From positions 62,001 through 126,000 of the forward strand of contig NZ_VBRY01000003.1 of the NCBI RefSeq assembly GCF_005818865.1: DNA of 64,000 nt, written 5' to 3'. Below are positions 17,449 through 27,289 of this stretch, piece by piece. A program made the position numbers and the translations under genes. The notes below the pieces were generated by a model. That model had not been told where the DNA came from and made no database searches. It saw nothing but the letters and a program-made list of their open reading frames with translations. Source of the stretch: Mariprofundus erugo (GTDB lineage Bacteria; Pseudomonadota; Zetaproteobacteria; Mariprofundales; Mariprofundaceae). Positions within the stretch are counted from its first letter, which is position 1. Every line of letters starts with the position of its first letter.

Positions 17449-19773
17449 TTACATCAGCACCGAGATAAAATCATTGTGATCAATGGTGCCATCGGCAGCC
17501 AGTTGCAGGGCATACTCCGACTTTGGCCGCATGCCTGCAGCAACGGCGATCTTCTTTAACTGGTGGCTTCCTTTGCCGTCGTGGATGGCATGGCGCATCG
17601 CATCATTGACGACAAGAAATTCGTAAAGCATGACACGGCCGATAAAGCCGGTCTGGCTGCAGTGTTCACAGCCAATGGCCTTATAGAGCATATTCGGGCG
17701 GGGCAACCCCTGATCCTGAATGATGGCGAATACCTCATCATCATCCGGTACCGGTTGGCGGCATTGCGGGCAGAGCGTTTTCAGCAGGTTCTGACTGATG
17801 ACGCCGCGCAGAGCAGGGGCGATCAGGTAATTGGGTATGCCGAGGTCGTTGAGTCGGATAATGGCATCGACTGCAGAGTTTGTATGTAGTGTCGAGTAGA
17901 TCAGGTGACCGGTCAGTGCGGCCTCGATACCGATCTTGGCGGTTTCCTCATCGCGCATTTCGCCGATCATGATGATATCCGGATCATGACGCAGGGCATT
18001 GCGCAGAATGCGGGAGAAGCTCATGCCGATTTTATGATTCACCTGGATCTGGTTGGCTCCGGCAATTTCGGATTCGATCGGATCTTCAATGGTCAGAATA
18101 TGAGCCGGCAGGTGGGAGATCGATTTGAGAATGGAAAAAAGTGTGGTGGATTTGCCGGAGCCGGTCGGGCCGGTGACCAGAATCAGCCCGAAGAGCTTGT
18201 GGGCCATGGCGGTCAGGTGATGCAGGTCATCCTCCCGCAACCCGAGCGATTCAAGATTGACCGCCACCTCTTTGTTGAGCACCCGCAATACAATGGATTC
18301 ACCAAAGGCATTCGGAATCGATGAGACGCGGAACTCATAGGTGTGATTCTCCTCGCGTAACATCATGCGGCCATCCTGAGGCAGGCGTTGCTCGGCAATA
18401 TCCATGCCGCTGAGTATTTTGATGCGTGCCGTGACCTGTTTGTGAATGCCCTTTTCCAGTGCGACCTGGCTGAGTAACTGGCCGTTAAGCCGGTAGGAGA
18501 CGCTGACTTTTTTGGCCAGAGGAAGGATGTGAATGTCTGATGCATGCCGTTTCAGGCCATTGCGTATCAGTCTGCTGACCAGTCGGACAACCGGTGTATT
18601 TTCAACCGAGAGCATATTTTCAATCTTTGTGACCGGCTCCTCATCTGTCAGTTCCCGGTGGACAAAGTCATAAGCGACCGCTTCCGAGGCTTCACAATCA
18701 CTGAGAAACATCTCGATATGGGTTAATAGCTGGGAGTCCTTGACCAATATTTCACGGACCTTTTTGCCGGTTCTGAAACAGATGGCATTGTATTCATCCA
18801 GTCCGAGAGGGCTGGAGATGGCAAGTTTGAGCGTGTTGCGGTCGATCTCAATCGGCAGCACCTTGTGCTGTTGTATATATTCGCGTCCGAGCAACATGCA
18901 GGCCTCATGGCTGGTGTCGCAATGATCGAGGTCGATCTGTGGCAGGCGGAATTTTTTTGCCAGTATCGATAGCAACTCATCCTCGGTAATGATCTCTTCA
19001 TCCAGCAGTATCTCGCCGAGCCGCCGGGCTCTCCGTTTCTGTTCATCCAGCGCGTGGTGCAGCTCCTCTGCAGTAATTAGCCCTGCTTCAATCAGGGCAT
19101 GGCCCAGTGGCAGGTCTCGCGAGCGAGGTGGCAGATCCACAGATGTCCCTTTGTAGATGCTGGATGATTGGATGCTTTCCTGGTCAAGCAGCAGTTCGCC
19201 CATACTCGGGTGATGAGTGGCCATGATGGTGGACAGCTCTTCATCGGTCAGGGCCCCCTGTTCGAGCAGCAGTTCTGCCAACGCCGGAATGCTGGCTGTT
19301 TGAACCGCCAGTGCCCGGCTAAGATCCTCACTCTCCAGCATCTCCTGATCGAGCAGCAACTCACCCAGACGTTGCGGTTTCTCCTGCAGGCGGATGCCGT
19401 GATGGTAGAAGAAAATCCGTTCGTAAGGATGCTCGTCGCTTTTCAGGTAGCAGTAGAAGCCGGGGGTGTTGGACATGGTCGGGGCGGCATAGACCTCGAA
19501 GAGTTCAATGTTGACGGTCACAATATTCAGCTCATCCATCTCTTCGGTTTTGACTGTGCGGCAGCGCCGGTTCTCTTCCGTCCGGTGGAGGGCAATGTAG
19601 GCAATCTCGAGTGTATCAAGCTTGTGTGACAGATCGATACAGCTGTCGTCAATAAAGTGCAGTGTACGCATGATCGGAGAGAAGCCCAGCAGAGTGCCCT
19701 CGAGCATCTCCCCATCGATCATATTAATAGTGGCTTTCTGGTAGCGGTGGTTAAAATGATCCGTTGAGTGCAT
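17449..19773 (-). CDS. GspE/PilB-family secretion ATPase with extended repeated N terminus
   Basis: The C-terminal half is a complete type II secretion/type IV pilus ATPase: Asp-rich ASDIHILP (about 411-418), Walker A GPTGSGKST (535-543), Walker B with IIMIGEMRDEETA (600-612), His box STLHTNSAVDAI, and the tetracysteine zinc site CPQC (668-671) plus CEHC (702-705). The first 300 residues are odd: an N-terminal beta-rich part (about 1-110, DGEMLEGTLLGFSP) and then four or five short repeats of the form LGELLLDQ...ED/EEL (near 136, 165, 191, 223 and 252). Only the last two resemble a normal GspE N-domain. The gene lies 25 bases after the exporter permease, with no pilus or secretion genes nearby. 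Confidence 0.88.
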   Translation of the reverse strand: MHSTDHFNHRYQKATINMIDGEMLEGTLLGFSPIMRTLHFIDDSCIDLSHKLDTLEIAYIALHRTEENRRCRTVKTEEMDELNIVTVNIELFEVYAAPTMSNTPGFYCYLKSDEHPYERIFFYHHGIRLQEKPQRLGELLLDQEMLESEDLSRALAVQTASIPALAELLLEQGALTDEELSTIMATHHPSMGELLLDQESIQSSSIYKGTSVDLPPRSRDLPLGHALIEAGLITAEELHHALDEQKRRARRLGEILLDEEIITEDELLSILAKKFRLPQIDLDHCDTSHEACMLLGREYIQQHKVLPIEIDRNTLKLAISSPLGLDEYNAICFRTGKKVREILVKDSQLLTHIEMFLSDCEASEAVAYDFVHRELTDEEPVTKIENMLSVENTPVVRLVSRLIRNGLKRHASDIHILPLAKKVSVSYRLNGQLLSQVALEKGIHKQVTARIKILSGMDIAEQRLPQDGRMMLREENHTYEFRVSSIPNAFGESIVLRVLNKEVAVNLESLGLREDDLHHLTAMAHKLFGLILVTGPTGSGKSTTLFSILKSISHLPAHILTIEDPIESEIAGANQIQVNHKIGMSFSRILRNALRHDPDIIMIGEMRDEETAKIGIEAALTGHLIYSTLHTNSAVDAIIRLNDLGIPNYLIAPALRGVISQNLLKTLCPQCRQPVPDDDEVFAIIQDQGLPRPNMLYKAIGCEHCSQTGFIGRVMLYEFLVVNDAMRHAIHDGKGSHQLKKIAVAAGMRPKSEYALQLAADGTIDHNDFISVLM

Positions 19774-19798
19774 ATGAATATCCCTCCTTCCGGCACCA

Positions 19799-21019
19799 TT
19801 ACTGATATCTGAGTGCGTCGATCGGTTTCAGTCGGGCCGCTTTTCTGGCCGGATAAAAGCCGAAAAAAATGCCGACGGCCGAGGCCACCATAAATGCCAT
19901 GATGACCGAGCTGCCGGTGATGACGACGGCGGTATCGGCCATCTGATTGATGATGATGGCGCCGGCGATACCGAGTACGACGCCGACCGTACAGCCGGCA
20001 ATCGAGATGATGATCGCCTCAAGCAGAAATTGCAGCAGGATATCCTTCTGGCGGGCACCAATGGCGATGCGGATGCCGATTTCGCGTGTTCGCTCGGTGA
20101 CCGACACCAGCATAATATTCATGATGCCGATACCGCCGACGAGCAGTGAAATCGAGGCGATGGCACCCAGCATGGCCGACATGGCGCGGGTGGCATCGGC
20201 AGCCGTGTTGGCCAGTGCGGTCAGGTTGCGGATGCTGAAATCATCATCGCCTCCCGGCGGTATATGATGGCGCTGACGCAGTAGCTCATTCATGGAGCGT
20301 TCAGCAGCATCCATGACATCGGCTGATCGGGCCTGTGCCATGATAAAGCGTACGGCTCCCTGAAACTGATTGCCGAACAGTTTGCGTTGAGCCGTGGTGA
20401 TCGGCACCAGAATGGTGTCATCCTGATCCCGTCCATCCAGGCTTTGTCCTTTGGCTGCCAGTACGCCGACGACAAGATAGGGACTCTGTTTGATACGAAT
20501 GGTTTTATTGACCGGGTTTTCATCGCCGAAAAGGTTGTCGACGACGGTCTGTCCGAGCAGGGCGACGCGGGTGGCAGCACGGACATCCGAGTCGGTGAAT
20601 GGCGTGCCGGCAGAGAGGTGCCAGTCGCGTACTTCAAGGTAGGCGGAGGTGGTGCCGTAGATGCGTGTGCTCCAGTTGCTGGCGCCATATACAACCTGGG
20701 CACTATCTGGGGAGGCGGGAGCCACCGCAGCGATATCGGGGAGCTCGGCAAGTGCATCGGCATCAGCCACGGTAAGAGAGGGCGAGGCACCGGAGCCCAT
20801 GCGCATGCCGCCGCTGGTGGTCGAGCCCGAGAGAATAATGAACAGATTGCTGCCCATGGAAGCGATCGATTGATCCACTACATACTGGGCGCCCTGGCCG
20901 ATGGCCAGCATCAATACGACGGCTCCGACGCCGATCATCATGCCGAGCATGGTCAGGAAGGTGCGCAGTTTGTTGGCGCCCATTGCCAGCCAGGCTTCCA
21001 CCAGCATCTGGATATTCAT
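19799..21019 (-). CDS. ABC transporter permease, MacB/FtsX type
   Basis: The 406-residue protein has one N-terminal transmembrane helix (residues about 20-45), a large periplasmic domain, and three C-terminal helices. This is the MacB-type VII exporter permease arrangement (the ATPase is separate here). Marks include NKLRTFLTMLGMMIGVGAV at the start, ERTREIGIRIAIGARQKDIL before the last helices, and the C-terminal FGFYPARKAARLKPIDALRYQ. Such permeases act as mechanotransmitters pushing substrate from the periplasm into TolC. Its start overlaps the ATPase stop by four bases. Confidence 0.92.
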   Translation of the reverse strand: MNIQMLVEAWLAMGANKLRTFLTMLGMMIGVGAVVLMLAIGQGAQYVVDQSIASMGSNLFIILSGSTTSGGMRMGSGASPSLTVADADALAELPDIAAVAPASPDSAQVVYGASNWSTRIYGTTSAYLEVRDWHLSAGTPFTDSDVRAATRVALLGQTVVDNLFGDENPVNKTIRIKQSPYLVVGVLAAKGQSLDGRDQDDTILVPITTAQRKLFGNQFQGAVRFIMAQARSADVMDAAERSMNELLRQRHHIPPGGDDDFSIRNLTALANTAADATRAMSAMLGAIASISLLVGGIGIMNIMLVSVTERTREIGIRIAIGARQKDILLQFLLEAIIISIAGCTVGVVLGIAGAIIINQMADTAVVITGSSVIMAFMVASAVGIFFGFYPARKAARLKPIDALRYQ

Positions 21020-21720
21020 GTGTGTGCAGCCATGACGGCGCCGTCATAGGTGATCAGTCCATCGACAAACTTCACCAGCCGGTGGGCATAGAGGGCAATA
21101 TCCGGCTCATGGGTGACGAGAACAATGGTGATCCCGTCCTCCTGGTTCAGCTGTTTGAACAGCGACATGATCTCGTCGCCTGTTTTTGTATCCAGATTGC
21201 CGGTTGGTTCATCAGCCAGAATCAGTTTCGGATGATTGATCAGGGCGCGGGCAATGGCGACCCGTTGCTGCTGGCCGCCGGATATCTCATTCGGGTGGGC
21301 GCTGGCGTGCTGCCCCAGCCCGACCCGGTCGAGCATGGCATGGGCCCGCATCAGTCGGGCATGTTTTTTCTCGTTGCAGTAGAGCAGTGGCAGGGCGACG
21401 TTGCTGGCAAGGTCGGCTCGCGGCAAAAGATTGAAGCCCTGAAAGACAAAGCCGATGACCTGATTGCGCAGCCGGGCCAGTGCATCACCATTCAGGCTGC
21501 GGACATCACTGCCATTGAGCAGGTAGCGGCCAGTTGTCGGCTCATCAAGACAGCCGAGTATATTCATAAAGGTCGATTTGCCCGAGCCGGACGGGCCCAT
21601 GATGGCAACAAACTCACCGGCATTGATACTCAGGTCGATCCCTTTGAGTACCGGTACACTGCCGGCGGCGGTTTCATAGTTTTTATGCAGTCGCTCGATA
21701 TGGATGACAGGGGCGGTCAC
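21016..21720 (-). CDS. ABC transporter ATP-binding protein, MacB/LolD type
   Basis: The 234-residue ATPase shows Walker A GPSGSGKST (about 41-49), Q-loop FVFQGFNLL, signature ISGGQQQRVAIARAL, Walker B LILADEPTGNLD and the H-loop VTHEPDIA. The sequence and length match the LolD/MacB ATPase subfamily. It overlaps the MacA-like gene by four bases upstream and the permease gene by four bases downstream, showing a coupled transporter operon. Confidence 0.94.
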   Translation of the reverse strand: MTAPVIHIERLHKNYETAAGSVPVLKGIDLSINAGEFVAIMGPSGSGKSTFMNILGCLDEPTTGRYLLNGSDVRSLNGDALARLRNQVIGFVFQGFNLLPRADLASNVALPLLYCNEKKHARLMRAHAMLDRVGLGQHASAHPNEISGGQQQRVAIARALINHPKLILADEPTGNLDTKTGDEIMSLFKQLNQEDGITIVLVTHEPDIALYAHRLVKFVDGLITYDGAVMAAHT

Positions 21721-22856
21721 AGCATTCTCATTCTGAATGTGCCGGCGGATGAGTTGCCTCCCCGGTCTGACTTCTCTCCGGTCACGACCTCGTCACCGGC
21801 TTTCAGATCCCCCTCCAGCAGTTCGGTAAACTTGTTGTCGGTAATGCCTGTTTTAACTGCAATAGCTGTCAGCTGGTGGTGGCGGATCAGGTAGACTTCA
21901 CTTGCTGCAGCCCTGTGGCTGCCACCTTTACGCTCTTCTGTCTGATGCGGCTTAAAGCGCAGGGCGGCATTGGGAAGCAGCAGCACGCCTTTGCGCTCAC
22001 GGGTGATCACATTGACGTAGGCGGTCATGCCAGGTTTGAGCAGCTGGCTACTGTTGTCGACTGCCACGACGACATCATAAGTGACTACATTTTGCAGCGT
22101 GGTGGCGTTTAAGCGGAGCTGTTTCACCGTGCCGACAAATTGCATGTCAGGGAATGCATCGACCGAGAAGTGCACTGCCTGCCCGACTTTGATGGCGCCA
22201 ATATCGGCCTCGGCAAAGCTTGAGTTGATCTGCATGCGGCTCAAATCTTCGGCTATCTTGAATAGCGTCGGGGTCTGAAAGCTGGCCGCCACGGTTTGCC
22301 CGACATCGACCTGCCGGTCGACCACCACGCCGGATACCGGTGAGCGGATGACCGAATAGCTCAGGTTGACCAGGTCCTTGTCGAGCTGGGCCTGAGCCAG
22401 ATCCACCTGCGCCCGGGCCGATTTTTTTGCCTGAATGGTCAGGTCCAGATCCTGGCGGGCGATGAAGTGTTGTTGAAACAGCTGGCGCGAGCGTCTCTCA
22501 TTGGCTGTGGCCAGCTCAAGTGATGCCATGGCGTTGGCGAGTGTGGCCCTGCTTTGTCGGACCTGGGCCTGAAACAAGGGGGGATCAAGTTCGGCAAGAA
22601 TCTGCCCGGCTTTTACATGGTCGTTGTAATCGACGTAGAGTTTTTTCACCGTGCCGGAAACCTGGGTGCCGACACTGACCAGTACGACCGGATTCAGGGT
22701 GCCATTGGCCGATACGATCTGGGTGAGGTCACCGGTTTCAATCTTTTGGGTTCGATAGGCCGCTTCAGGGGCTGTGACCTGATTGTTTTGCCACAGAAAA
22801 TAGCCGCCGACAGCGAGGGAGGCGAGCAGGGTCAGGATCAGGAGGATGCGGGTCAT
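21717..22856 (-). CDS. Membrane-fusion adaptor, MacA/HlyD family
   Basis: The start is placed at ATG 22856 (MTRILLILTLLASLAVGGYF), giving an N-terminal membrane anchor and 379 residues; a longer frame adds 61 unrelated residues that overlap the TolC-like gene. The lipoyl/barrel-sandwich halves read VSVGTQVSGTVKKLYVDYNDHVKAGQILAELD and VIRSPVSGVVVDRQVDVGQTV, separated by a coiled-coil hairpin (about 110-175). A beta-barrel and membrane-proximal domain follow. It should join the inner-membrane permease to TolC. Confidence 0.92.
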   Translation of the reverse strand: MTRILLILTLLASLAVGGYFLWQNNQVTAPEAAYRTQKIETGDLTQIVSANGTLNPVVLVSVGTQVSGTVKKLYVDYNDHVKAGQILAELDPPLFQAQVRQSRATLANAMASLELATANERRSRQLFQQHFIARQDLDLTIQAKKSARAQVDLAQAQLDKDLVNLSYSVIRSPVSGVVVDRQVDVGQTVAASFQTPTLFKIAEDLSRMQINSSFAEADIGAIKVGQAVHFSVDAFPDMQFVGTVKQLRLNATTLQNVVTYDVVVAVDNSSQLLKPGMTAYVNVITRERKGVLLLPNAALRFKPHQTEERKGGSHRAAASEVYLIRHHQLTAIAVKTGITDNKFTELLEGDLKAGDEVVTGEKSDRGGNSSAGTFRMRML

Positions 22857-22866
22857 AGCGGCGGCC

Positions 22867-24267
22867 TTATGGTTTTTTCCGGATGATTTCCGGCTGCTGG
22901 CCGATCGCCTGAGCCAGTGTGGCGCGGGCGATCTGCCAGTTGTAGAGAGCCTGCACCCGTTGCTGGCGGGCGGAGGCCAGCGCCGACTGGGCGGTAAGCA
23001 GGTCGACCATGTTACCGACACCGGCTTTGTAGCGGCCATTGGCGAGCCGCTCCGATTCCTCGGCGCTGGCCAGCAGTTCAGCGCTGGCGCGTACGGTGGC
23101 GGTATTGGTCTTCAGGTTTTGGCAGGCGCGCCATACATCCAGTGAAATCTGCCGGTGAATACGATCCCGCTGTGCTGTGCGCGCTTCCAGCTGTGCTTCT
23201 GCAGCCAGGATGCGGTAGGTGGTGTTGTAGCCGGTAAACAGCGGCAGCGAGACAGAGAGGCCGACAGCACCACTGTGATAGGGGTTGGTATTGCTGGTAC
23301 GACTGATGTTCTGATTGGCAAACAGCGAAATGGTGGGCATGTCGGCAGCTTCGCTGCCATGCAGGGAGGCCCGGGCCGCCTTGAGCTGGGACTCTGCCGC
23401 GATCAGGTCGGGTCTCTGTTTGCGGGCAATATCGATTAATTTGTCGATATCGGCTTCAAAGTGTTCGTCCGGTGTACTGACCGGGGCCGAGATGTGGAGT
23501 GGCTGATTGGCCTCCAGTCCCATGGCATTGGCCAGTACGCCACGGGCGATTTGTTCATTGCCTTCAGCGGTAAGCAGGTTCAGCGCTGCCTGCGCAAAGG
23601 CGGTTTGTGCCTGCAGTTTGTCTGCGGAGGTCGCCGCACCGATTCGGTAGCGGGTGGTCGCGGCATTCAGGCTCTCCTGGCTCGATGTACGGGCTTTATC
23701 TGCAGCCTCTGTTGCCGCCCGGGCGGCAAACAGCTGATAGTAGGCTTGCAATGCGGCCAGAAAAACGCTCTGCAGGGTCGCATTTTGCGTCGCATTCAGC
23801 GCCTTCAGGGTCTCCTCGGCGCTTTCCAGTGCGGCATCTCTGCTGCCGAAATCGTAAAGCAGGTAATTCAGGGTGACTCCGGCACTGCTTTGGCTGTTGA
23901 TGGTTTGCTGACCTGCACTGGCTGCGCGGTTACGGCTGGCAGAGGCGCTGCCGCTCAGTGTTGGCAGATACGCACTTTCGGCGATGCCGATCTGGGCCGC
24001 CTGAGCTTTCGCATTGGCCCACGTTTCGCGGGTTTGCGGATTGTTGCAGAGGGCGTATTCAACGACCTCGGTGAGGGTGAGGGCATGATCGCTGATGTCG
24101 CTCTGATTGCATGGAGAGATGTCGCCGGCCCGGCTCCCCGAGACCTTTTGTTCAGTGGCGAAGGGGTCGCCTGTGGCTGTCAGGGGAGAGGCGAAGGCGA
24201 GCAGGCCGCAGATGGCCATGCTGATGCCCGGCCGGAAGACCGCAGGGGTCGGTCGAGATCTGCTCAT
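22867..24267 (-). CDS. TolC-family outer membrane efflux protein
   Basis: The 466-residue protein has a signal peptide (about residues 1-33, MAICGLLAFASPLTATG) and the duplicated TolC helix/strand pattern. The first repeat starts LTLTEVVEYALCNNPQT and includes GVTLNYLLYDFGSRDAAL, the second includes VGLSVSLPLFTGYN, each followed by long helices. I choose the second ATG (24267), because AAGGAGG sits 9 bases before it and immediately abuts the first ATG at 24276. It is the first gene of the exporter operon, with macA-like DNA 10 bases on. One Cys pair (C52, C73 region) could form a disulfide in the periplasmic part. Confidence 0.92.
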   Translation of the reverse strand: MSRSRPTPAVFRPGISMAICGLLAFASPLTATGDPFATEQKVSGSRAGDISPCNQSDISDHALTLTEVVEYALCNNPQTRETWANAKAQAAQIGIAESAYLPTLSGSASASRNRAASAGQQTINSQSSAGVTLNYLLYDFGSRDAALESAEETLKALNATQNATLQSVFLAALQAYYQLFAARAATEAADKARTSSQESLNAATTRYRIGAATSADKLQAQTAFAQAALNLLTAEGNEQIARGVLANAMGLEANQPLHISAPVSTPDEHFEADIDKLIDIARKQRPDLIAAESQLKAARASLHGSEAADMPTISLFANQNISRTSNTNPYHSGAVGLSVSLPLFTGYNTTYRILAAEAQLEARTAQRDRIHRQISLDVWRACQNLKTNTATVRASAELLASAEESERLANGRYKAGVGNMVDLLTAQSALASARQQRVQALYNWQIARATLAQAIGQQPEIIRKKP

Positions 24268-24416
24268 GCGCCTCATCCTCCTTGATCAAGTGGTTTCGGG
24301 TGAAACCTGCAGGATGTGTGTTGCATATGTGATGGTGCGACAAGCGTGACGGGAAATCAACCGTAATTGCAGGGGGCGTCGCGATTGATATGGGAGCCTC
24401 TTGCGAGGCATGGCGG

Positions 24417-24445
24417 GCCGTCACCATCAGCAGGATGGTGACGGC
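24417..24445. terminator. Strong hairpin between argF and the exporter operon
   Basis: GCCGTCACCAT (24417-24427) pairs perfectly with ATGGTGACGGC (24435-24445) with a 7-base loop, just after the argF stop (minus strand). No T run follows on either strand, so termination would be weak or factor-assisted. Confidence 0.45.
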
Positions 24446-24451
24446 TCAGGT

Positions 24452-25357
24452 TCAGGCCATCAGGAATTCCAGCAATCCTTTTTGGGCATGCAGGCGGTTT
24501 TCTGCCTCAACCCAGACCACTGACTGGGGGCCATCGATGACATCGGCGGTAACCTCTTCGCCACGATGGGCCGGCAGACAGTGCATGAACAGTGCATCCG
24601 GATGGGCATAGGACATGATTCTGGCATCGACGCGGTAATCGGCGAATGCCCTGGCGCGTTCCGCCTGCTCATGTTCCTGGCCCATGGAGGCCCATACATC
24701 GGTGGTGACCAGGTCGGCGCCGGCAACGGCCTCCAGCGGGTCGTGGGTCAGGCTGACATCGGCACCGAGTGCACGGGCTGCTGCAACCGCTTTTTCATCC
24801 GGTGCGTAACCGGCAGGGCAGGCGATGCGGAGCCGGTAGCCGAAGGTGACGGCGCCGTTGATCCAGGAGTGAGCCATATTGTTACCATCGCCGATCCAGA
24901 CCACGGTTCTTCCCTTGATGCAGCCTCGCTGCTCCTCATAGGTGAAGACATCGGTCAATACCTGGCAGGGGTGGGTCAGGTCGGTCAGGGCATTGATAAC
25001 CGGAACGGTCGAGTATTCGGCAAAGCGCTGCACGGTTTCATGGGCATAGGTGCGGATGATGACGCCATCGACCATGCCGGAGAGAACGCGGGCAGAATCC
25101 TCAATCGGTTCACCACGGCCAAGCTGGGTGGTGCCTGAATGCAAAAAGAGCGCATGGCCACCAAGCTGGTACATGCCAACCTCAAACGAGACACGGGTGC
25201 GGGTGCTCGCTTTATCAAAAATCATGCCCAGCGTCTTGCCTTCCAGCGGGCGGGTTGGTTTGCCCTCTTTCAGCTTGCGCTTTATTTTTTCTGCCCGTTG
25301 CAGGATATGCCGGGCTTCATCCGGGGAGATGTCGAGCAGGGTCAGGAAATGTCTCAT
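24452..25357 (-). CDS. argF: Ornithine carbamoyltransferase
   Basis: The enzyme makes citrulline from ornithine and carbamoyl phosphate. The carbamoyl-phosphate loop STRTRVSFE, the HPCQ motif (TDLTHPCQVLTDV) and the ornithine-side HCLPAHRGEEV are all intact. The product has 301 residues, normal for the anabolic enzyme. Its ATG overlaps the argD stop (ATGA), so the two arginine genes are coupled. A hairpin follows before the efflux operon. Confidence 0.97.
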   Translation of the reverse strand: MRHFLTLLDISPDEARHILQRAEKIKRKLKEGKPTRPLEGKTLGMIFDKASTRTRVSFEVGMYQLGGHALFLHSGTTQLGRGEPIEDSARVLSGMVDGVIIRTYAHETVQRFAEYSTVPVINALTDLTHPCQVLTDVFTYEEQRGCIKGRTVVWIGDGNNMAHSWINGAVTFGYRLRIACPAGYAPDEKAVAAARALGADVSLTHDPLEAVAGADLVTTDVWASMGQEHEQAERARAFADYRVDARIMSYAHPDALFMHCLPAHRGEEVTADVIDGPQSVVWVEAENRLHAQKGLLEFLMA

Positions 25358-26514
25358 GCCAGCGACTCCATGGCCGAGGCCAGCAGGGCGAGTGCCTCAT
25401 TGACCTCATCCTCGCGAATATTCAGCGGTGGCAGAAAACGGAGAACATTGGGGCCGGCGAGAAGAATCATCAGTCCCTCATTGCGGGCGGCTGCCACATA
25501 GGGGGCTGCCTCGGTGGCGAGTTCCATGCCGACGAGCAGTCCCTGGCCGCGAACGGCGCGAATGACCGGGAAACGCCGCCGCAATTCATTGAGTCCCTGT
25601 TGCAGCTGTGCACCACGGGCATTGACGTTCTCGAGCAGTGACTCGCTCTCGATGGTGGCCAGCACGGTCAGTGCCGCAGTACAGGAGAGCGGGTTGCCGC
25701 CGAATGTCGAGCCATGACTGCCCGGGCCGAATGATGCCGCGACCTTTTCGCCGGCCAGCAGAGCGCCAATCGGCACGCCGCCTCCGAGCCCTTTGGCCAG
25801 CGTGAGAATATCCGGCGTAATACCTGCCTGTTCAAATGCGAACATGGTGCCGCAGCGACCGATACCGGTCTGGACCTCATCCAGCATCAGCAGAATGCCA
25901 TGCTCATCGCAAAGCCGGCGAACAGCCTGCAGGTAGGCTGCTTCGGCAATGTTGACGCCGCCTTCGCCCTGTAACGGCTCGAGCAGGACCGCTGCGGTAT
26001 GATCGGTGATGGCCGCTTTCAGTGCCTCAATATCATTGAGCGGCACATGGATGAAGCCCGGTGGCAGCGGGTCAAAGCCGATCTTTACCTTATCCTGGCC
26101 AGTGGCGGTCAGGGTTGAAAGCAGGCGGCCATGAAATGACTGGGTTGCCGAGATCACCGTGCGCCGTGATGAGCCCTGATCATGAAAATACTTGCGGGCC
26201 AGCTTGATCGCCCCTTCATTGGCTTCCGCGCCTGAGTTGCAGAAAAACGCGGCAGCAAGCCCGGAAAGGCGGACCAGCGCTTCAGCAAGCTGCTGCTGTT
26301 TGGGAATATGGAACAGGTTCGAGCAGTGCAGCATGGTGCCGGCCTGTTCGGCAATGGCGGCGGTCATCGCCGGATGGGCATGCCCAAGCGTGTTTACGGC
26401 AATGCCGGAAATAAAATCGAGATAGGAGTTGCCGGCATCATCCCAGACAATGGCCCCCTGACCTTTTGTCAGGGTGATCGGGAAGCGGGCATAGGTATTC
26501 ATAAGTGCGTGCAT
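25354..26514 (-). CDS. argD: Acetylornithine aminotransferase
   Basis: A class III PLP aminotransferase of 386 residues. Marks are GIAVNTLGHAHP near the N terminus, FCNSGAEANEGAIKLAR, the LMLDEVQTGIGRCG segment and the PLP Lys in LTLAKGLGGGVPIGAL. It converts N-acetylglutamate semialdehyde to N-acetylornithine, the step before ArgJ; the same enzyme often serves as SuccDAP aminotransferase in lysine synthesis. argF follows with a four-base overlap. It is divergent from trpF, with 88 bases between. Confidence 0.95.
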   Translation of the reverse strand: MHALMNTYARFPITLTKGQGAIVWDDAGNSYLDFISGIAVNTLGHAHPAMTAAIAEQAGTMLHCSNLFHIPKQQQLAEALVRLSGLAAAFFCNSGAEANEGAIKLARKYFHDQGSSRRTVISATQSFHGRLLSTLTATGQDKVKIGFDPLPPGFIHVPLNDIEALKAAITDHTAAVLLEPLQGEGGVNIAEAAYLQAVRRLCDEHGILLMLDEVQTGIGRCGTMFAFEQAGITPDILTLAKGLGGGVPIGALLAGEKVAASFGPGSHGSTFGGNPLSCTAALTVLATIESESLLENVNARGAQLQQGLNELRRRFPVIRAVRGQGLLVGMELATEAAPYVAAARNEGLMILLAGPNVLRFLPPLNIREDEVNEALALLASAMESLA

Positions 26515-26602
26515 GAGGGCATACTAGGAATTTGTAACGGTTAGGCAAATCCGTACTCTGCCGGCGTTTGTCATCATCCCCGCAGCCTTCTAGTGTAGCG
26601 GA

Positions 26603-27289
26603 ATGGGCGTACATCAATCAGCTTGCCGAACCCGTATCAAGATATGCGGAATTACCCGTTTGAACGATGCTCTGGATGCAGTGCGGCTGGGCGCCGATGC
26701 CCTCGGCTTTGTCTTTTACAAACGCTCTCCGCGTTATATCGATCCGCTTGCGGCAGCTGCCATCATCAGGCAGTTGCCTCCGTTTGTTGCCACCGTCGGG
26801 CTGTTTGTGAATGCATCGCAGCAGGAGATTGAGTCGGTGCTTGGCTGTTGTCCGCTCAGCGATATTCAGCTGCATGGCGATGAGTCGCCTGAATTTTGTG
26901 CGGCATTTCCACGTCGGGTCATGAAGGCCGTTGCCATTGCCTCCCCTGAGGATCTTGCCCGTGTTGCCACCTACCCCTGCCCGGTATTGCTCGATGCCAG
27001 GGCGCCGGCCGGTGTGTATGGCGGTACCGGCAAGCGTTTTGACTGGTCGCTGCTCGATGGGTTCAGCCATGATTATCCGCTCGTTCTGGCCGGGGGGCTG
27101 AGTGTTGAAAATGTTCGCGATGCAATGGCTGTTCGCCAATGGTTTGCGCTGGATGTATCCTCCGGCGTTGAAGTTTCGCCCGGCATCAAGGATTTTGACA
27201 GGATGCGCAGATTTATCGCAGCCGTGAACGGCTGCCAGGTCGGCCAGTCAGTGGCTGATCATCATTCCATAGGCAAGGAGCCGTTGTGA
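26603..27289 (+). CDS. trpF: Phosphoribosylanthranilate isomerase
   Basis: TrpF catalyses the third committed step of tryptophan synthesis. The TIM-barrel marks are [12 protein letters not shown] with the catalytic Cys, [29 protein letters not shown] with the region that holds the catalytic Asp ([20 protein letters not shown]), [10 protein letters not shown] and [16 protein letters not shown]. The 228 residues include a C-terminal tail of about 20 residues beyond the barrel. Its stop overlaps the trpB start (GTGA). It opens the trpF-trpB-trpA-MBL-accD-folC operon. Confidence 0.96.
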   Translation: MGVHQSACRTRIKICGITRLNDALDAVRLGADALGFVFYKRSPRYIDPLAAAAIIRQLPPFVATVGLFVNASQQEIESVLGCCPLSDIQLHGDESPEFCAAFPRRVMKAVAIASPEDLARVATYPCPVLLDARAPAGVYGGTGKRFDWSLLDGFSHDYPLVLAGGLSVENVRDAMAVRQWFALDVSSGVEVSPGIKDFDRMRRFIAAVNGCQVGQSVADHHSIGKEPL

